Virus record (IMG/VR): IMGVR_UViG_3300020442_000240
Span: 1-30,333 of that record
DNA: 30,333 bases
Reading direction: 5' to 3' (one strand)
Origin: a virus
Below are positions 28,699 through 30,333 of the stretch, piece by piece. Position numbers and translations under genes: made by a program. How positions within the stretch are numbered: the first letter of the stretch is position 1; each line of letters opens with the position of its first letter. Below the pieces are notes generated by a model, which saw only the letters and a list, made by a program, of their open reading frames with translations, ran no database searches and was not told the DNA's origin.

Positions 28699-29524
28699 AA
28701 AGATCGACAAGACGCATCTATCTATTGATAACGCTGAGCAACGTGGTTTCTTACACAGAGACTACATTGCTCACTGTTTGAGATGGACGCATGTCGCTAA
28801 ATTTTTAAACGATCGCAAACGTTATGCAACAGCACGTATCTTAGATATAGGTTGTGGTAAAGAGATACCAATGGCAAAGCTTATGCACTCAAGCAGAATG
28901 CAGCCACACGTATACTACGCTTGCGATGTCAATAAACTAACAATGCCAAAGCAATTTGAAAATGCTAAGTGGAAACCTACTCTTGCAGGTAGTACAGACG
29001 TCTGTGATCTGACACCTGATAATTTTGAAGAAGGAGTCCCTAACATTATCTCTTGCTTTGAAGTATTAGAACATGTAGCACCTGAACACGCAAGACGTAT
29101 GCTCGGTAAGATATACGAGCTACTTGAAGACGAAGGTACTGCATTTATTAGTACACCTTGCTGGGACCCTGATGTGGGAGCTGCGGCTAATCATATCAAT
29201 GAAATGACTTATGAAGCATTAGGCGGCATGATTGAAGATGTCGGCTTTGCTATCGAAGGTCATTGGGGTACGTTTGCAAGCATTAAAGACTATAAAGATG
29301 AGCTTGGTGAACATGCTGAAACATTTGAGCAACTACGTAACTACTATGATACTAATTATCTAGCTACTATATTTGCTCCTCTATTTCCGCATAGATCTCG
29401 CAACTGTATCTGGCAGCTTAAGAAGCTAAGGTCTAATGAGACATGGAGCAGACTGTTTCCATCACTTAAAGACGTAGATACTCGTTGGTCAAGCTCTGAA
29501 GATTGGAGGCAATTACAACCATGA
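28682..29524 (+). CDS. Class I SAM-dependent methyltransferase
   Basis: A 280-residue methyltransferase. Motif I is ILDIGCG (53-59), the acidic residue that binds SAM ribose is D82 (YACDVN), motif around ISCFEVLEHV (123-132), then STP at 157-159. No TM segment. The central FEVLEH is typical of methyltransferases acting on small molecules, lipids or nucleic acids; substrate not predictable. A GAGGAGG ribosome-binding site lies before ATG. Coupled to the MazG-like gene by ATGA. Confidence 0.9.
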   Translation: MANPNRKIDKTHLSIDNAEQRGFLHRDYIAHCLRWTHVAKFLNDRKRYATARILDIGCGKEIPMAKLMHSSRMQPHVYYACDVNKLTMPKQFENAKWKPTLAGSTDVCDLTPDNFEEGVPNIISCFEVLEHVAPEHARRMLGKIYELLEDEGTAFISTPCWDPDVGAAANHINEMTYEALGGMIEDVGFAIEGHWGTFASIKDYKDELGEHAETFEQLRNYYDTNYLATIFAPLFPHRSRNCIWQLKKLRSNETWSRLFPSLKDVDTRWSSSEDWRQLQP

Positions 29525-29880
29525 TAAAAGACGTTGATGCTTTTCTAGCTAAGTTTAGCTTAAAGTATGACGGTTTACCACGTAGCTTAGATATAGCTAC
29601 ACGTGATGAACGTATACGTCATATGCAAGAAGAACTTAATGAGTATTCTGAAGCCACAAACGTAGCAGAAGAGTTCGACGCATTAATTGATCTGATATAC
29701 CTAGCAATAGGTACTGCACGCATGCAGGGTCTCGACCTTGAGGCTGGTTGGGACCGCGTGCATCAGGCCAATATGCGTAAAGAAAGAGTAGTAGACGATG
29801 CCGGTTATTTTAAATCCGGTATTAAGAAACCAGAAGGCTGGAAGAAACCAGACCTTACTGATCTAACTAACGGAGACTAA
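29521..29880 (+). CDS. MazG-like nucleoside triphosphate pyrophosphohydrolase
   Basis: A 119-residue protein from ATG at 29521 (a TTG at 29503 is less likely because the ATG overlaps the preceding stop as ATGA). The MazG-type metal-binding glutamates are EELNEYSEA (E37, E38, E41) and EEFDALIDL (E50, E51, D57). The VHQANMRK (80-87) and KPEGWKKPD (103-111) tail is that of the phosphoribosyl-ATP-pyrophosphohydrolase-like branch common in marine phages. It hydrolyses NTPs/dNTPs or (p)ppGpp in other systems; the actual substrate here is unknown. Confidence 0.9.
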   Translation: MIKDVDAFLAKFSLKYDGLPRSLDIATRDERIRHMQEELNEYSEATNVAEEFDALIDLIYLAIGTARMQGLDLEAGWDRVHQANMRKERVVDDAGYFKSGIKKPEGWKKPDLTDLTNGD

Positions 29881-29881
29881 T

Positions 29882-30115
29882 ATGACACCAGAAGAGTACA
29901 AGGTAGCACACGATTTAGGCGTACAAATGCTTAATATGTGCAAAGACCACTATAAACAAAGTGAAGATATTTTTACAGCTGCTCATAAGACAGCTGAACA
30001 TTTTGTTGAATCAGGTATGATGAGATGTTCTGCTAAAGATCTAGCTGGACAGTTAGTAATGGAAATGCAACATCATATAAGACCAAATGGAGAATTAATT
30101 GATAATAATACTTGA
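29882..30115 (+). CDS. Hypothetical small helical protein
   Basis: A 77-residue, probably all-helical protein (EEYKVAHDLGVQMLNMCKDHYKQSEDIFTAAHKTAEHFVESG...). It begins one base after the MazG-like stop with a GGAG site, and overlaps the kinase start by 17 bases. Part of a nucleotide-metabolism operon; no domain recognised. Confidence 0.75.
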   Translation: MTPEEYKVAHDLGVQMLNMCKDHYKQSEDIFTAAHKTAEHFVESGMMRCSAKDLAGQLVMEMQHHIRPNGELIDNNT

Positions 30116-30333
30116 GGGACCAGATGGTGCAGGTAAGACGACGCTTGCAAAAGAAATAGTCAAGCAGACAAACGGAATTTACTTACATCTTAGCTATAGG
30201 TGGCCACAAAAGATATTTTTATATCATACTGCGGCCATACGCTATGCTGCACGTCAAAACAGACCTGTTATTATCGATCGATGGTGGCCGTCAGAAGCTG
30301 TATATGCTACAAGCTATAGAGGACAGTCACCAT
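30099..30333 (+). CDS. Thymidylate kinase-like dNMP kinase (partial, runs off window)
   Basis: Frame opens after a TAA at 30096-30098, so the start must be the TTG at 30099; GGAG lies six bases before it. The 78 complete codons seen contain the P-loop GPDGAGKTT (7-15) and VIIDRWWPSEAVY (57-69) with the DR motif of thymidylate-kinase-type enzymes. It would phosphorylate dNMP to dNDP for phage DNA synthesis. C-terminal lid and LID-loop are beyond the window. Confidence 0.85.
   Translation, partial: MIIILEGPDGAGKTTLAKEIVKQTNGIYLHLSYRWPQKIFLYHTAAIRYAARQNRPVIIDRWWPSEAVYATSYRGQSP

Overview
This is about 30 kb of an AT-rich, tailed double-stranded DNA phage with T7/podovirus virion architecture, cut at both ends. 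Two transcription units diverge from an intergenic region at about 24.48-25.16 kb. Nearly everything left of it is on the minus strand: packaging, structural and lysis genes (late genes). Everything right of it is on the plus strand: small early genes and nucleotide-metabolism or DNA-modification genes. Dense packing, ATGA/TAATG stop-start overlaps, Shine-Dalgarno sequences and sigma70-like extended -10 boxes indicate a bacterial host. Gene content (MazG-like pyrophosphohydrolase, DUF932 protein, T7-like tail and ejection proteins, fatty acid desaturases) is most like marine bacterioplankton podoviruses. Host and marine origin are inferred, not shown. I see no integrase, CI-like repressor, CRISPR array, tRNA or insertion sequence. 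No DNA polymerase, RNA polymerase or endolysin lies inside the window.

Minus strand in transcription order (right to left): small terminase-like protein, large terminase (about 24.5-22.9 kb); GNAT protein and two small conserved phage proteins (22.9-22.05 kb); T7-type portal, Bbp19-like protein, scaffold (22.05-19.36 kb); a 134-nt GC-rich structured gap; major capsid and a small capsid-associated candidate (19.2-17.8 kb); tail tubular A and B (17.8-15.2 kb); four or five internal virion/DNA-ejection proteins (15.15-7.5 kb); a T7-gp17-like fibre with repeats, then fibre/adhesin genes alternating with small XkdW-like proteins (7.5-2.5 kb); two different membrane fatty acid desaturases (2.5-1.0 kb); and a lysis-type cassette (XhlA-like 53-aa protein, three-helix holin-like protein, secreted protein cut by the window edge).

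Plus strand: a divergent control region with GC-rich hairpins, a 21-codon membrane micro-ORF and two copies of a 24-35 bp promoter-like repeat, a third copy of which lies at about 26.73 kb; then small unknown early proteins, a ribbon-helix-helix regulator, a DUF932 protein, a SAM-dependent methyltransferase, a MazG-like pyrophosphohydrolase and the start of a thymidylate-kinase-like dNMP kinase.

The most unusual features are the tandem desaturases, which are translationally coupled to the lysis genes inside the late operon, and the non-coding control region with its repeated, probably phage-specific promoters.
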